Positions 34,752 through 44,095 are shown, counted from the stretch's first letter. The stretch is 58,310 nt of DNA from Candidatus Sumerlaeota bacterium (GCA_026398535.1 JAPLSQ010000055.1:66446-124755); one strand, 5' to 3'. Notes: generated from the sequence alone by a model not told the origin. A program made the numbers and translations.

Positions 34752-36392
34752 TCAGGACTTGACGTCGAAGTGGATTTTCAGCTTGTCGACAAGCTTGTTT
34801 GTTTCACCGCGCAGGTTCTGCACAACAGCATCACGCTCATCAGGCGCCATTTCGGTCGTGGAGAGTATCTCAAGAAAGTCGCGGATAAAATAGAGAGGCT
34901 GGAAAAGCTCCTCGATGTTTTTCTTGTACTGTCCCTGCGCGTTTCCCGACAAAACGCCGCTCAGTCCGATGAACTTGCTGAGCACCTTGATCCCCGTGTT
35001 GTCGCAGACGATTTCGCGCAGATCGTTCGAGTAGTTGCTGCCGCGCATCTTGAGGACGGACACGACCTTGTGGACAGAGCTTTCGATCTCGATGGTTCCG
35101 AGATAGACAATGCCGTCGAACATCGAGGCATATCGGATGTCGGTCAGCGGCGAGTGGCCGGTGAACTGGTCCATCTTCTGGGTGAAGAGCGATGTGACGC
35201 CGCGGCTGGCGCACGCCGACAGAAAGGTTGAGATGACATCCTTGTAGGCCTCGGGCGCCTCGATGCTGCGCTCGATTTCGTTGATGCCGTCGACCACGAG
35301 CCGCGTGATGCCGTTGCCGTCCATCTCGGCTTCGAGCCTGTAAAGCAGCTCCTCGATGTAGGATTCCTTGGGCGTGAAATGCCACACCTTGAGGCGCCCT
35401 TCGCGCGCCATGGCGCGCACACGCAGGCCCTTCTCCTCCATGAGCGCCGCGAAAAACTCGGGGTGTTCCGTGAACGAGATGATGAGGCTTTTGTCGCCGG
35501 GTTCCGCCCCTTTGACGGCGAACTGCGCGGCGAGGGTTGTTTTGAAGGTGCCAGGCATTCCGGTAATGATGGTGGATGTTCCGCGCGGGTATCCGCCGCC
35601 AAGCAGATCGTCCAGTCCGCTGATACCGCTGGACAATTTTTCCAGTTTGCCGGCGGCCCTCTCACCCGCGATGTCCTCGGAGACATGGGCTTGCGTGAGC
35701 GGGAACACCTCGATGCCGGCGCGCGAGAGCTTGAACAGATGGCGCCCGCGCAGGTGGTCGTGGCCGCGCGTTTTGCGTATCGTCAGCTCGCGAACATGGA
35801 AGGTTTTATCCTTCGACGCCTCGCTCGACAGCAGCAGAACGCAATCGCACAGGTATTCGTCGATGCCGATGGCGCCCAGGCGGTTCTCGGCCTCGGCGGT
35901 CATGATGGGCGTCAGACCGATGGATTTGAGGGCGTTGATAAACCGCAACAGCATCTCTCGCGCGTGGCGGGTGTCGGAGGCGAGGTTAAGAATGTGCGTG
36001 ATGCTGTCGATGAGAATGCGTATCGCGCCGATCTCCATGGCCGCGTCGTGGATCTGCGACACAAGGGGCGACTCGCGCATCTTGTCGGGCGCGACGACCT
36101 GGTCGGGCGACGAAAAGATGACGCGCAGTTTGTTCTCGCGCACCAGCTTTTCGATGTCCCAGTCATACGACATAAGATCGCGATAGAGCTGTTGAGGGAA
36201 CTGTTCGAAGAGCACGATGACGCCCGGCTCGTCGAACATGACGGCGCCGTTGTAAACGGTCTGGATGCCGAGTGTGGTTTTGCCGCAGCCCGGCGCGCCC
36301 TTGACGAGCACGGAATTGTGATGAAGCAACCCGCCGCACAACACGCGGTCGAGTCCTTCAATGCCGGTTTTCATCATTTTCGGCATGAGCAT
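34752..36392 (-). CDS. KaiC-like ATPase with two RecA domains
   Basis: A 546-residue protein with two tandem KaiC domains. Domain 1: GIEGLDRVLCGGL, Walker A GAPGCGKTT (residues 32-40), Walker B IRILIDSITHI. Domain 2: GISGLDDLLGGGYPRGT, Walker A GMPGTFKTT (near 275), Walker B TRLVVDGINEIE, and SVLKMRGSNYSNDLRE, which matches the KMRGS loop of KaiC. Where cyanobacterial KaiC CII has the phosphorylated Ser-Thr pair before ITDT, this protein has Ala-Ser before MFDG, so at most one site is kept. Paired catalytic glutamates are reduced (LFEQ and FTEHPE). No KaiA or KaiB is present. The gene sits between pilT and a CheY-like gene; a regulatory ATPase for the pilus motor is the inference. Confidence 0.9.
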   Translation of the reverse strand: MLMPKMMKTGIEGLDRVLCGGLLHHNSVLVKGAPGCGKTTLGIQTVYNGAVMFDEPGVIVLFEQFPQQLYRDLMSYDWDIEKLVRENKLRVIFSSPDQVVAPDKMRESPLVSQIHDAAMEIGAIRILIDSITHILNLASDTRHAREMLLRFINALKSIGLTPIMTAEAENRLGAIGIDEYLCDCVLLLSSEASKDKTFHVRELTIRKTRGHDHLRGRHLFKLSRAGIEVFPLTQAHVSEDIAGERAAGKLEKLSSGISGLDDLLGGGYPRGTSTIITGMPGTFKTTLAAQFAVKGAEPGDKSLIISFTEHPEFFAALMEEKGLRVRAMAREGRLKVWHFTPKESYIEELLYRLEAEMDGNGITRLVVDGINEIERSIEAPEAYKDVISTFLSACASRGVTSLFTQKMDQFTGHSPLTDIRYASMFDGIVYLGTIEIESSVHKVVSVLKMRGSNYSNDLREIVCDNTGIKVLSKFIGLSGVLSGNAQGQYKKNIEELFQPLYFIRDFLEILSTTEMAPDERDAVVQNLRGETNKLVDKLKIHFDVKS

Positions 36393-36474
36393 GCACCTGC
36401 ATTATGATCGGGTGATTGGTGTTGAATGATGCGTGTTGATTGTGGGGAGTTCATTGTTGCGCCGCGCCTTTTGC

Positions 36475-37572
36475 TTAACCGCCGAACCCGGCGATGATGC
36501 CGCCGCGATCGCTGGATGACACGATTCCCTTAAAGAACCGTTTGAAGGCATAAACGTCGCGCGCGTTTGCGGCGCCCTCCTCCGCGGTGATGATTTTCTC
36601 TCTCGCGAGGTTTGCCAGCGCCTGGTCGCACGTCTGCATGCCCTCCTCCCCGGTCTGCATGACCGTGAAGATGTCGCGCAGGCGGTTTTCGCTGATGAGT
36701 TTTTCCACGCTGGGCGTGACAATGAGAATTTCGAGGGCGGCAACGCGCCCGCCTTCCACGCGCTTGACGAGCGTCTGCGTGATGGAGGCTTTGAGGTTCG
36801 TGGCGATCTGCTCGCGGACCAGATCCTGCTCGGCCTGCGGGAAGGTGCTGATGGTGCGCTCGATCGTCTGGACGGCGTTGGACGTGTGGAGCGTGCTGAG
36901 CACATAGTGGCCGGTCTCGGCGGCCTTGAGCGCCGTTCGGATGGTTTCAGTGTCGCGCATCTCGCCGATAAGGATGACGTCGGGGTCCTGGCGCAGCGCC
37001 TGGATGACGCCGCTGTTGAAATCGGTCACGTCCTCGCCCACTTCGCGTTGCGTCACGATGCCCGTCTTGTTCGGATGAACAAACTCTATGGGATCCTCAA
37101 TCGTGGTGATGGAGATTTTGTCGCGCGCGTTCATGAAATCGATGATGGCGGCCAGCGTGGTTGATTTGCCGCTGCCGGTGGGACCCGTGACGAGCACAAT
37201 ACCGGAAATGAAATCGGCGATGCGCTTGAGCATGTCGGGGAGATTGAGTTCCTCAAACGTCTTTATGCGCAACGGAATGAGCCGCAGAACCATGCGCAAC
37301 TTGCCGCGCTCATAATAGATGATGACGCGCAGGCGCACGATGTCCTTGTGCTGGTAGCCCATGTCGATGGCGCGGCGGGCGGCCAGTTGCGCGAAGAGGC
37401 GCTCGGGGACGATTTCCTTCATAATGCCCTCCATGTCCTCGTGGCTCACGGGGGCAAGGTCGACGGGTATCAGATCGCCGTCAAGACGAAAATAGGGCGG
37501 CGAACCCTCCATGAGATGAATGTCGGAGGCTTTGTATTGCACCGCGCCTTCAACCAGCGCCGCAATGTCCAT
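36475..37572 (-). CDS. pilT: Type IV pilus twitching ATPase PilT/PilU-like
   Basis: A 365-residue hexameric retraction ATPase. The N-terminal PAS-like part has YKASDIHLMEGSPPYFRLDG. GIVLVTGPTGSGKSTTLAAI is Walker A, TTIEDPIEFVH the Asp box, DPDVILIGEMRDTETIRTAL the Walker B region, and TGHYVLSTLHTSNAVQTIER the His box. The C-terminal AIRNLI motif is not preserved as such (SENRLRDIF occupies the region), suggesting PilU or a divergent PilT. It heads the minus-strand operon with the KaiC-like and CheY-like genes. The extended family A repeat lies 84 bp upstream. Confidence 0.93.
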   Translation of the reverse strand: MDIAALVEGAVQYKASDIHLMEGSPPYFRLDGDLIPVDLAPVSHEDMEGIMKEIVPERLFAQLAARRAIDMGYQHKDIVRLRVIIYYERGKLRMVLRLIPLRIKTFEELNLPDMLKRIADFISGIVLVTGPTGSGKSTTLAAIIDFMNARDKISITTIEDPIEFVHPNKTGIVTQREVGEDVTDFNSGVIQALRQDPDVILIGEMRDTETIRTALKAAETGHYVLSTLHTSNAVQTIERTISTFPQAEQDLVREQIATNLKASITQTLVKRVEGGRVAALEILIVTPSVEKLISENRLRDIFTVMQTGEEGMQTCDQALANLAREKIITAEEGAANARDVYAFKRFFKGIVSSSDRGGIIAGFGG

Positions 37573-37656
37573 AAACTTCTTGTCATTCCTCCTTGCGCAA
37601 ACGAATACATCAAATGGACCCGGACAAGGCGCGATTTCAAACTAAATCGGACGGAA

Positions 37657-37722
37657 ACCGGTCAGCGAGTACGCCATCAAGCGGACAACCACGGACGAAG
37701 AACGAGGTGGAGAGACGTTTCC
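37657..37722 (+). repeat. Repeat family A, copy 8 (extended 66-nt form)
   Basis: Same 66-nt form as copy 3 with two substitutions (AAGCGG for AGGCGG, AGAGACG for AGAGGCG). Lies in the divergent region between pilT (minus) and the exported protein at 37839 (plus). Confidence 0.92.
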
Positions 37723-37838
37723 GGCGATCGTCCCGCGGCGGGGTTACGTCCGGCGATGGGATTACAGCGCCTGCTCCGGCACAATTTGTGCATGATTAAG
37801 ATCATGGCATGACCGGTATTAACGGAAGAGTAAGAAAA

Positions 37839-38891
37839 ATGAACAAGACATATTGTGTATTATGCGTGCTTGCCGGGTGTCTGGTCTGGAACGCGACAGC
37901 TCAGATGGCCGACACGGTTGACAAGGATATGCGGATGGGACCCGATTACTCATACCATTCCCCAACCTCACAGATTCCCCGCCAATTTCAGACGGATTCC
38001 GCCTTTCATCAAGGTGTCCCCCCCCCCCCAGCATTCTCCACCCGATCCGCCACCCCACTGGGAGCCAAGCCTTCCCAAACACAGGGCGGCTTTATACGGA
38101 GTTTGACAATCCCCGACGAAGCACACCCAGCCCCATCCCAACCCGTTGAGAGCGACGGATTTCTTGCCAGACAAAATCCATCCAGAAGCGTCCAGAAAGC
38201 GAACACACCGAGCAATCCTTTCGATCTGGGACCCACCCCGGACGGTCAATCTTCCGATCTGAATTATTCCGCCGGTGTTCCTTCGGTCAAATCCCTGCCC
38301 GCGGCTGAAACAAAAAAACCCTCCACCAGCATTCTCAGCCGACTTCGCTTTAAATCCCCCGAATCAGAGCAGCCCCAGGATTTGAGCAAACCCGCCAGTC
38401 CAACCGTTGAGACAAAACGGCTGACGCCTCTGTCGCGCGCCGCCGCCTCAAACGATGACCGCCGCAACCGGCGGTTGCCCGTTGCCCCGGCATCATCCTC
38501 CGTGGAAACAGCCGTTGGCACGCCTACCGCCCTGAAGGACGGTTTATCGCGCCTTCTGCCCGGTTATGACCAGCCTGCTGCCAGCCCCTCACAGGTGCGC
38601 GTCGAGTTTCAGTCCGCCCGCGAAAAAATTCGGCAATCGCTTCAGCAGGATCAGAGCAACGGCCTCGAAAACGAAATCGGATCGATGCGCGACAACGCCG
38701 CATCGATGCGCGGACGCCTGCGCAACCTCCCCATCGAACAACGCCTTAAAGTCGGTTCGATCTCGCATATGTACGACGAAGCTGCCGGCCTCATCCAGGA
38801 AGGCCGCTCCTCCGGAGAAGAGTCCAAGGTGCGCATGGGACTCGAACGGATGGATCATGCCACGCGCCAGCTTGACAATTTGTCGGAATGA
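37839..38891 (+). CDS. Hypothetical exported protein, proline/serine-rich with helical C-terminus
   Basis: Not recognised. A 350-residue preprotein whose signal peptide is TYCVLCVLAGCLVWNATAQ; GGAAGAG precedes the ATG at 37839. Residues 30-255 are low-complexity and rich in Pro and Ser (a run of nine C residues at 38019-38027 encodes part of it and may be slippage-prone). Residues 256-350 are predicted helical: VEFQSAREKIRQSLQQDQSN, IGSMRDNAASMRGRLRNLP, LERMDHATRQLDNL. It precedes the DUF1844 gene by 39 bp. Confidence 0.65.
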   Translation: MNKTYCVLCVLAGCLVWNATAQMADTVDKDMRMGPDYSYHSPTSQIPRQFQTDSAFHQGVPPPPAFSTRSATPLGAKPSQTQGGFIRSLTIPDEAHPAPSQPVESDGFLARQNPSRSVQKANTPSNPFDLGPTPDGQSSDLNYSAGVPSVKSLPAAETKKPSTSILSRLRFKSPESEQPQDLSKPASPTVETKRLTPLSRAAASNDDRRNRRLPVAPASSSVETAVGTPTALKDGLSRLLPGYDQPAASPSQVRVEFQSAREKIRQSLQQDQSNGLENEIGSMRDNAASMRGRLRNLPIEQRLKVGSISHMYDEAAGLIQEGRSSGEESKVRMGLERMDHATRQLDNLSE

Positions 38892-38930
38892 CCGCCTTGC
38901 CGCATAACACTTCCCGCACGGAGCCACCGC

Positions 38931-39290
38931 ATGTCTGAAAACGCCGCGAATCCTCATTTCTTCATGATTGTGCATACTTTTGCCATGCAGGCATTGCTGT
39001 TTTCCGGCGAAATTAGCGATCCGTCCACCGGCAAGTCCGAGATCAACACCGACATGGCGCGCCTGCATGTTTCCTTCCTGGAGGCGCTTGAGGAAAAAAC
39101 GCGCGGCAATCTTGACGACACTGAGCGCAAGATGCTCGATAATGCGCTCCATGAATCGCGCATGGCATGCGTTCGCGCCATGAACAAAACCGACAAACCC
39201 GGCGATGAAGGCGCCACCGGGCAACAACCGCCTTCCGAGCCGGAAACCCCGCCCGAAGCCGCGCCTGTTCCGCCCGCTGACAATCAATAA
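38931..39290 (+). CDS. DUF1844 protein
   Basis: A 119-residue cytoplasmic protein. FFMIVHTFAMQALLFSGEI, DPSTGKSEINTDMARLHVSF, LEALEEKTRGNLDDTERKML and the preceding start match DUF1844 (qALl.LGe...P.tG....dl..A...ID.L..L..KT.GNLt..E). A proline-rich tail of 35 residues follows. Function unknown, although the gene is often near cell-envelope and carbon-storage genes. Confidence 0.88.
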   Translation: MSENAANPHFFMIVHTFAMQALLFSGEISDPSTGKSEINTDMARLHVSFLEALEEKTRGNLDDTERKMLDNALHESRMACVRAMNKTDKPGDEGATGQQPPSEPETPPEAAPVPPADNQ

Positions 39291-39411
39291 GCCGCGCACA
39301 GGCGCCAGCCGCTGGCTTGCATGATATCGCCGCGCCAGCGCCATCACGATGGCGCAACGGGAATATTATGCCCGAAATAATGAAATAAATGTCGTGAATA
39401 ATCAATCAGGC

Positions 39412-41796
39412 ATGGATCGCAATCGGCCGGAGAAACCCGCGTTTCCCCGTGTGCGAGTGTCATTCAACACGATGCTTTTCGCCGTGAGTTTCGTGGTGTG
39501 CCTGATCATTGCCGCTCTCTTTCTCGGCGGACGCCCCCGCGGCGCGGGCGAACGCGAGACAGCCGGAAAGAATCCGCCGCGCCAGCCAATGTCGCGCGCC
39601 GGATCCATGGCCGCCCAGCTCGTGGGCATCAGGTCACGCGTGGTGGCGCCGGGCGATTCGGACGTCGCGCCCGCCGACCTTGCGGCAGCCCCAAACACCG
39701 AACCGCAACCGGAAACAAAGCCCGACAATCTTGCAGGACGACGTCCCGAGCTGGATTTGCCCATTCAATCCCAGCCCGAAAGCGCGACGCCCCAGATCAC
39801 GCCCGCTCCCGCCATTGCCTATGCCGCGCCGCCTATCGCGCTTCCCGACGGCATGGGCACGCCTTATGCCAAACCATCCACCACACCCGATCCCCGCAGA
39901 AAATATCGCAACATCCCGCAGGGGTTGCGCCAGACGCCATGGCCAATTCTCTCAAATGTGTCGGGAACCGATGACGGGATGACAAATCCCGCTGGCAGCA
40001 GATTCAGTTTCCCCAGTGACGCAGGACGCATCAAACCCGGCACATCGCTGGACACGTCCGCCGAAATTCATTCCGCGCAAAGGCTGGCTGACGCTCAGGG
40101 CATCTATGCAACATTAAAACCGGACGATGGGAATAAAACCACACCCGCCGCTGCTGGCAGCACGCGCGACACGGCAACTCCAAGCCCACGGCCGCGCCCC
40201 AGCGCGCCACCCGCCGCGAATCCGCCGCGGCAGACGCCTGCGCGGCCCATCATGTCCAACGCAACCGACGCCGCACCCCCGGCGCCTTCCCCCCCACCCG
40301 CCGCCGCGTCAACGGTCGCGTCCTCTCCCGCCGCGCCTGAGGCCGCCATGCCTCCCCCATCCCAAGCAACCGGGATGAGCAACTGGACGCCCAATCCTGA
40401 CGCCACAATCGTAAAATCCGCGCGCCTGACTTCCGGCTCCGGAAACACCATGATACGCCGCGGGCAGACACAAACGTCCCCTCCTGGCATGACGCCCCTT
40501 TCCACGCCCGCCATCCCGCCGGACAAAATAACTCAACGAGACACGCCGGCCGCCGGAAAATCCCAATCCGCGGCGGTGGTGCCGAACGCGTCGCCAATCA
40601 ATGACGTTTCGCCAACACCAAGCAAATCCGCGCCGCTCATCGATCCCGACAAGGCAGCCCTGCTGCCGCCGGAAGTCAGGAACAAACTGGGATTGTCAAA
40701 CATGCCCACGGCAAGCGTGGGGGACAAGACTCTCGATCACACTACCCTCAAACGCCGGACCGAAGCCGCATTCGCGCTCATGGGCAAACCGCCCAACGAC
40801 GATCAGCGGCCGATGCTCGAGATGAAAATTGCCGAGGACTGGGCCGAGAACACCGCGATCGCCTTGGAGGCGCGCCGCCAAGGAATCAAGGTCAGCGACG
40901 ACGAAGTCAGGCAGTTCATGGAGCGGCAGAAAGAGCGGGCGGGCGGTAACCTGGAAAACTCTTTGCGCAAGGCGGGCTTCAACAACGCGGAAATCATGGA
41001 ACAGATGCGCGATTCCGCGCTGTGCGAAAAACTTATAGACACCCTGTTCCAGAAAAACTTCGACGACAAGAAAATCCGCGCGGTCTACGATGCCAATCCG
41101 GCGCAGTTCCAGCCATCGCGGCGCATCCGCGCACAGGAGATATTCAAAACGCGCCCGTCAAATCCCGTCGCTGTGGCCCAGACAGAACAGCAAATGCGGC
41201 AGTTGCAACAGCAGACCTCGGCGCGCGGCGCCGATTTCGCCTCGCTGGCATCACAGAACAGCGAAGCATCCAGCCGCGAACGAGGCGGCGACATGGGATG
41301 GCTCGACGCCTCCAGCAACATACGCTCCGAAATCGGCGAAGCGCTGGCACGCCTCAAACCCGGGCAGGTTAGTCCGGTCATCAACTCCGTCGATGGATTC
41401 CGGATTGTCAAACTGGCACAAATCGAGGAGCCCGCGCAGGGCTTCGACGGCGCGCGCAACATTGTCGTTGCGGGCATCAGGACTTACCTGCGAAGGGCGG
41501 CTTATGAGACCGCCAAGAAAAACTTCCGCGTGACGATCAGCGGAAAACCAGTGGAAGCGGGAGGAAAGAGCGCCCAAGGAACCCTGCGGCCCGATGGCAG
41601 CAGGGTCGTGCAGGGAGAAAGCGGCCGCGCCATCGTGCGAAAAGTCGGCACGCCGCAGGCGCGATCCAACAGGGCGTTTTTCCCGCCGCGCAACAGCACG
41701 CGGTCGGCCGCGCAACAACCCGTCGGCGAAGCCGAGGCTGTCATGAACGACTTCAATAAGAGCATCGACCCCGCCGCGACACAACCCATCAACTAA
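39412..41796 (+). CDS. SurA/PpiC-type peptidyl-prolyl isomerase with long Pro-rich region
   Basis: A 794-residue envelope foldase from the ATG at 39412; an ATG at 39349 (815 residues) is possible. A signal anchor is MLFAVSFVVCLIIAALFLGG. Residues about 50-430 are proline/alanine-rich and disordered, unusually long for the family and probably spanning the periplasm or wall. Residues about 440-580 form the SurA-like N-domain (AENTAIALEARRQGIKVSDD, QMRDSALCEKLIDTLFQKNF). The parvulin domain, about 590-700, has RIRAQEIF, GADFASLASQNSEASSRERG, GDMGWLD and LKPGQVSPVINSVDGFRIVK. It would help fold outer-membrane or exported proteins, which are numerous in this window. Confidence 0.88.
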   Translation: MDRNRPEKPAFPRVRVSFNTMLFAVSFVVCLIIAALFLGGRPRGAGERETAGKNPPRQPMSRAGSMAAQLVGIRSRVVAPGDSDVAPADLAAAPNTEPQPETKPDNLAGRRPELDLPIQSQPESATPQITPAPAIAYAAPPIALPDGMGTPYAKPSTTPDPRRKYRNIPQGLRQTPWPILSNVSGTDDGMTNPAGSRFSFPSDAGRIKPGTSLDTSAEIHSAQRLADAQGIYATLKPDDGNKTTPAAAGSTRDTATPSPRPRPSAPPAANPPRQTPARPIMSNATDAAPPAPSPPPAAASTVASSPAAPEAAMPPPSQATGMSNWTPNPDATIVKSARLTSGSGNTMIRRGQTQTSPPGMTPLSTPAIPPDKITQRDTPAAGKSQSAAVVPNASPINDVSPTPSKSAPLIDPDKAALLPPEVRNKLGLSNMPTASVGDKTLDHTTLKRRTEAAFALMGKPPNDDQRPMLEMKIAEDWAENTAIALEARRQGIKVSDDEVRQFMERQKERAGGNLENSLRKAGFNNAEIMEQMRDSALCEKLIDTLFQKNFDDKKIRAVYDANPAQFQPSRRIRAQEIFKTRPSNPVAVAQTEQQMRQLQQQTSARGADFASLASQNSEASSRERGGDMGWLDASSNIRSEIGEALARLKPGQVSPVINSVDGFRIVKLAQIEEPAQGFDGARNIVVAGIRTYLRRAAYETAKKNFRVTISGKPVEAGGKSAQGTLRPDGSRVVQGESGRAIVRKVGTPQARSNRAFFPPRNSTRSAAQQPVGEAEAVMNDFNKSIDPAATQPIN

Positions 41797-41873
41797 AACG
41801 GAAGCCGTGCTTGTCCGTAATGGCGCGCTTTTCGGTTGATAGTGCTCCGCACTGACCATTTAACATCCATCTC

Positions 41874-42620
41874 ATGAAAAGAATATCAATTGAAGGACAA
41901 ACAGCGGTCATCACTGGCGCGGGGCGCGGCATAGGGCGCGGCATCGCCGAAGAGTTCGCCCGCGCGGGCGCCGACTTGGCGCTCAATGACTATAACCCCA
42001 TCCCCGACGATCTCGTCGAATTCGTGAAAAGCGAAGGCCGCCGTGTCGTCACTATTCAGGCGGACGTGTCAAAGACGTCCGATTGCGAACGCATTATCGA
42101 AACCGCAGTCAAGGAACTCGGCAGGCTCGACATTCTTGTGAACAATGCCGGCATCACGCGCGACGGCCTGCTCATGCGCATGGACGAAGCGCAGTGGGAC
42201 ACCGTGCTTGCCGTGAACCTCAAGAGCGTCTTCGCCTGCTCGCGCGCGGCGGTCAAACACATGGTGCGCGCGCGCAAGGGCGCAATCGTTAGCATCAGCT
42301 CCATCGTCGGAATCATCGGCAACGCTGGCCAGTGCAATTATGCCGCCAGCAAAGCGGGCATCATCGGCTTTTCAAAATCCCTGGCACGCGAGCTGGGCGG
42401 ACGCAACATCCGTGTCAACATGGTCGCGCCCGGATTCATCACGAGCGACATGACCAACGCGCTCGACGAAAAAACACGCGAGCGCGTGCTGGCAAATGTC
42501 CCGCTGGGAACATTCGGACAGATCGCCGATGTCGCCAACGCTGTCCTGTGGCTGGCCTCGCCCCTGGCGTCCTACATCACGGGCGCCGTCCTGCAAGTGG
42601 ACGGCGGCATGGCGATGTGA
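41874..42620 (+). CDS. fabG: 3-oxoacyl-[acyl-carrier-protein] reductase FabG-like SDR
   Basis: A 248-residue short-chain dehydrogenase. TAVITGAGRGIGRGIAEEFA is the NADPH-binding TGxxxGxG. ILVNNAGITRDGLLMRM with SISSIVGIIGNAGQCNYAASK gives the Asn-Ser-Tyr-Lys tetrad, and RVNMVAPGFITSDMT is the PG motif. These strings are those of classical FabG of fatty-acid elongation. No acpP or fabF is adjacent, so other ketoreductase roles remain possible. Confidence 0.92.
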   Translation: MKRISIEGQTAVITGAGRGIGRGIAEEFARAGADLALNDYNPIPDDLVEFVKSEGRRVVTIQADVSKTSDCERIIETAVKELGRLDILVNNAGITRDGLLMRMDEAQWDTVLAVNLKSVFACSRAAVKHMVRARKGAIVSISSIVGIIGNAGQCNYAASKAGIIGFSKSLARELGGRNIRVNMVAPGFITSDMTNALDEKTRERVLANVPLGTFGQIADVANAVLWLASPLASYITGAVLQVDGGMAM

Positions 42621-42648
42621 CCGGCAGCGGGCCCGGCAATCCGCCGCG

Positions 42649-43239
42649 TCATCCGCCGCACCCCGCCATGATCCTTCGCGATTCAGTGATGACAACATCC
42701 ACCGGGACATCCCACGGATCCACCGGCAGGCGTCCGACAACCTGAAACTCGAACGCTAAGCCGATCTTCAGCGCGTCCGGATTTAAACACGCCAGAACGC
42801 GGTCAAAATACCCGCCGCCGTATCCGATGCGGTATCCCTGCCCGTCCCATGCCAGTCCGGGAACGATGACCACGTCAACCATGCGGCGAATCTCGCCGAT
42901 GCCGGCGGATCTTTCATCGCCCCCAGCCGCGCCGCGCATGACAAACTTATCCGGCGCCGCCCCGCGGCCGCTGTTGCTGGGCGTGATGATGATTTTCCCT
43001 TGGCGCCATAATTCGCTTATGAGGGCATGTGTGTCCGCCTCGCGCCCCTTTGACACATAAGCAAAGACAGCCCCCGCCGGCCCCAATGCCGGCTCGGTCA
43101 GCGCGCTCCGAGTGATCGCCCCGCTCATGCGCGCCCACTCCGCCGGGTCCAGCGCGCGGCGCTGCGCCTGAAAATCCGCGCGCAGACGCGCCTTTTCATC
43201 ATCATGATTTTCCTTGAGAGAATTTCCCTCGGTAACCAT
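42649..43239 (-). CDS. 5-formyltetrahydrofolate cyclo-ligase
   Basis: A 196-residue enzyme converting 5-formyl-THF to 5,10-methenyl-THF with ATP. EKARLRADFQAQRRALDPAE is the N-terminal helix (K..lR...r..r..l), VDVVIVPGLAWDGQGYRIGY followed by GGGYFDRVL is the substrate/ATP site (PglaFd..G.RlGyGgGyYDr), and DVPVDVVITESRRI closes the protein. It converges with fabG with a 28-bp gap. Confidence 0.94.
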   Translation of the reverse strand: MVTEGNSLKENHDDEKARLRADFQAQRRALDPAEWARMSGAITRSALTEPALGPAGAVFAYVSKGREADTHALISELWRQGKIIITPSNSGRGAAPDKFVMRGAAGGDERSAGIGEIRRMVDVVIVPGLAWDGQGYRIGYGGGYFDRVLACLNPDALKIGLAFEFQVVGRLPVDPWDVPVDVVITESRRIMAGCGG

Positions 43240-43327
43240 GTGTTATATCGCAACAGGCAAGCACGCCGACAATCAATAACAAGAGCTGTCAAAGGCGCCG
43301 CTCCAGTAGAATACCGTCCACCAGCAG

Positions 43328-43822
43328 ATGCGAACCGCACGAGCCCAACAGCGCCCCGAATCCAACCCGTGGCTTTTCGCGGGGAAAAGATACCTTTTCT
43401 TCAAGGCGCTCGCCTTTAGCGTCGTCGCCATCAGCATCTGGTTGCTCATCAATGTCACCAACCTGCGCGAATACGTTGACACCTACAACAGGCGCAACGA
43501 GGAGTTGCAGCAGATACAAACCCTCGAACAGCGCATCGGTGTTCTTAAAAAAGAGCGCCTTGGGCTTCAGACCAGCGGGTTCGAGCTCGAACGCCGTGTG
43601 CGTGAGCAGTGGCCGATGAAACGCCCCGGTGAACATGTCATCTACCTGCGCCCCGATGACAACGCCCCCTCAACCGCCAGCATCGCGGCACTGATCAACG
43701 CGAAAAGCGCGGCCGCCACTACCAGCGAAACAACACAGGAGAAACGCCCCAAAAACAGTGCGGGAAAAAAAATGGCGCGGGAAAAGCGCGCTGACGTGAA
43801 GAAAAACACCGCAGGGCAATAA
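43328..43822 (+). CDS. FtsB/DivIC-like septum-formation protein
   Basis: A 164-residue bitopic protein. One transmembrane helix (FFKALAFSVVAISIWLLINV), a coiled coil (YNRRNEELQQIQTLEQRIGV, LKKERLGLQTSGFELERRVR), and REQWPMKRPGEHVIYLRP, which matches the R..l.m.kpGE.vi.l end of FtsB/DivIC. Divisome FtsB proteins link FtsQ and FtsL. The Lys/Ala-rich tail (about 60 residues) is an extension beyond the usual length of about 100. It is followed by a hairpin and two tRNA-Met genes. Confidence 0.85.
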   Translation: MRTARAQQRPESNPWLFAGKRYLFFKALAFSVVAISIWLLINVTNLREYVDTYNRRNEELQQIQTLEQRIGVLKKERLGLQTSGFELERRVREQWPMKRPGEHVIYLRPDDNAPSTASIAALINAKSAAATTSETTQEKRPKNSAGKKMAREKRADVKKNTAGQ

Positions 43823-43842
43823 CCAATTTTTACCGGTGTCCG

Positions 43843-43864
43843 GCAACTGAAGCTTTTCAGTTGC
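43843..43864 (+). terminator. Perfect 9-bp hairpin after ftsB-like gene
   Basis: GCAACTGAA, loop GCTT, TTCAGTTGC. No T-run follows, so it is either a factor-dependent terminator/mRNA end or a processing element upstream of the tRNA genes. Confidence 0.55.
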
Positions 43865-43927
43865 TCAAGTACAAGGGCAAACGGAATTTGCGGGCGCTCT
43901 AAAACGCGCGCAAGCGGCAACATATGG

Positions 43928-44003
<76 letters not shown>

Positions 44004-44021
44004 TTTGTTGGCCGCCCACAT

Positions 44022-44095
44022 GGCGACGTAGCTCAGGTGGTTAGAGCGAGGGTCTCATAATCCCTAGGCCAGTGGTTCGAGTCCACTCGTCGCTA
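44022..44095 (+). tRNA. Elongator tRNA-Met (CAT)
   Basis: Acceptor GGCGACG pairs with CGTCGCT; D-arm TAGCTCAGGTGGTTAGAGC; anticodon loop CTCATAA; T-arm AGTGG TTCGAGT CCACT. The 3' end reads ACTA, so CCA is not encoded intact. Anticodon-stem bases T31 and T39 oppose each other. Similarity to E. coli tRNA-Met(m) (GTAGCTCAG..GGTTAGAGC..CTCATAAT) favours methionine over the lysidine-modified tRNA-Ile(CAT), which is not excluded. Confidence 0.92.

Noticed and set aside
34752..36392. Circadian clock KaiC
   Set aside because: No KaiA or KaiB is present, the CII phosphosite pair is changed to Ala-Ser, and the gene context is pilus retraction.
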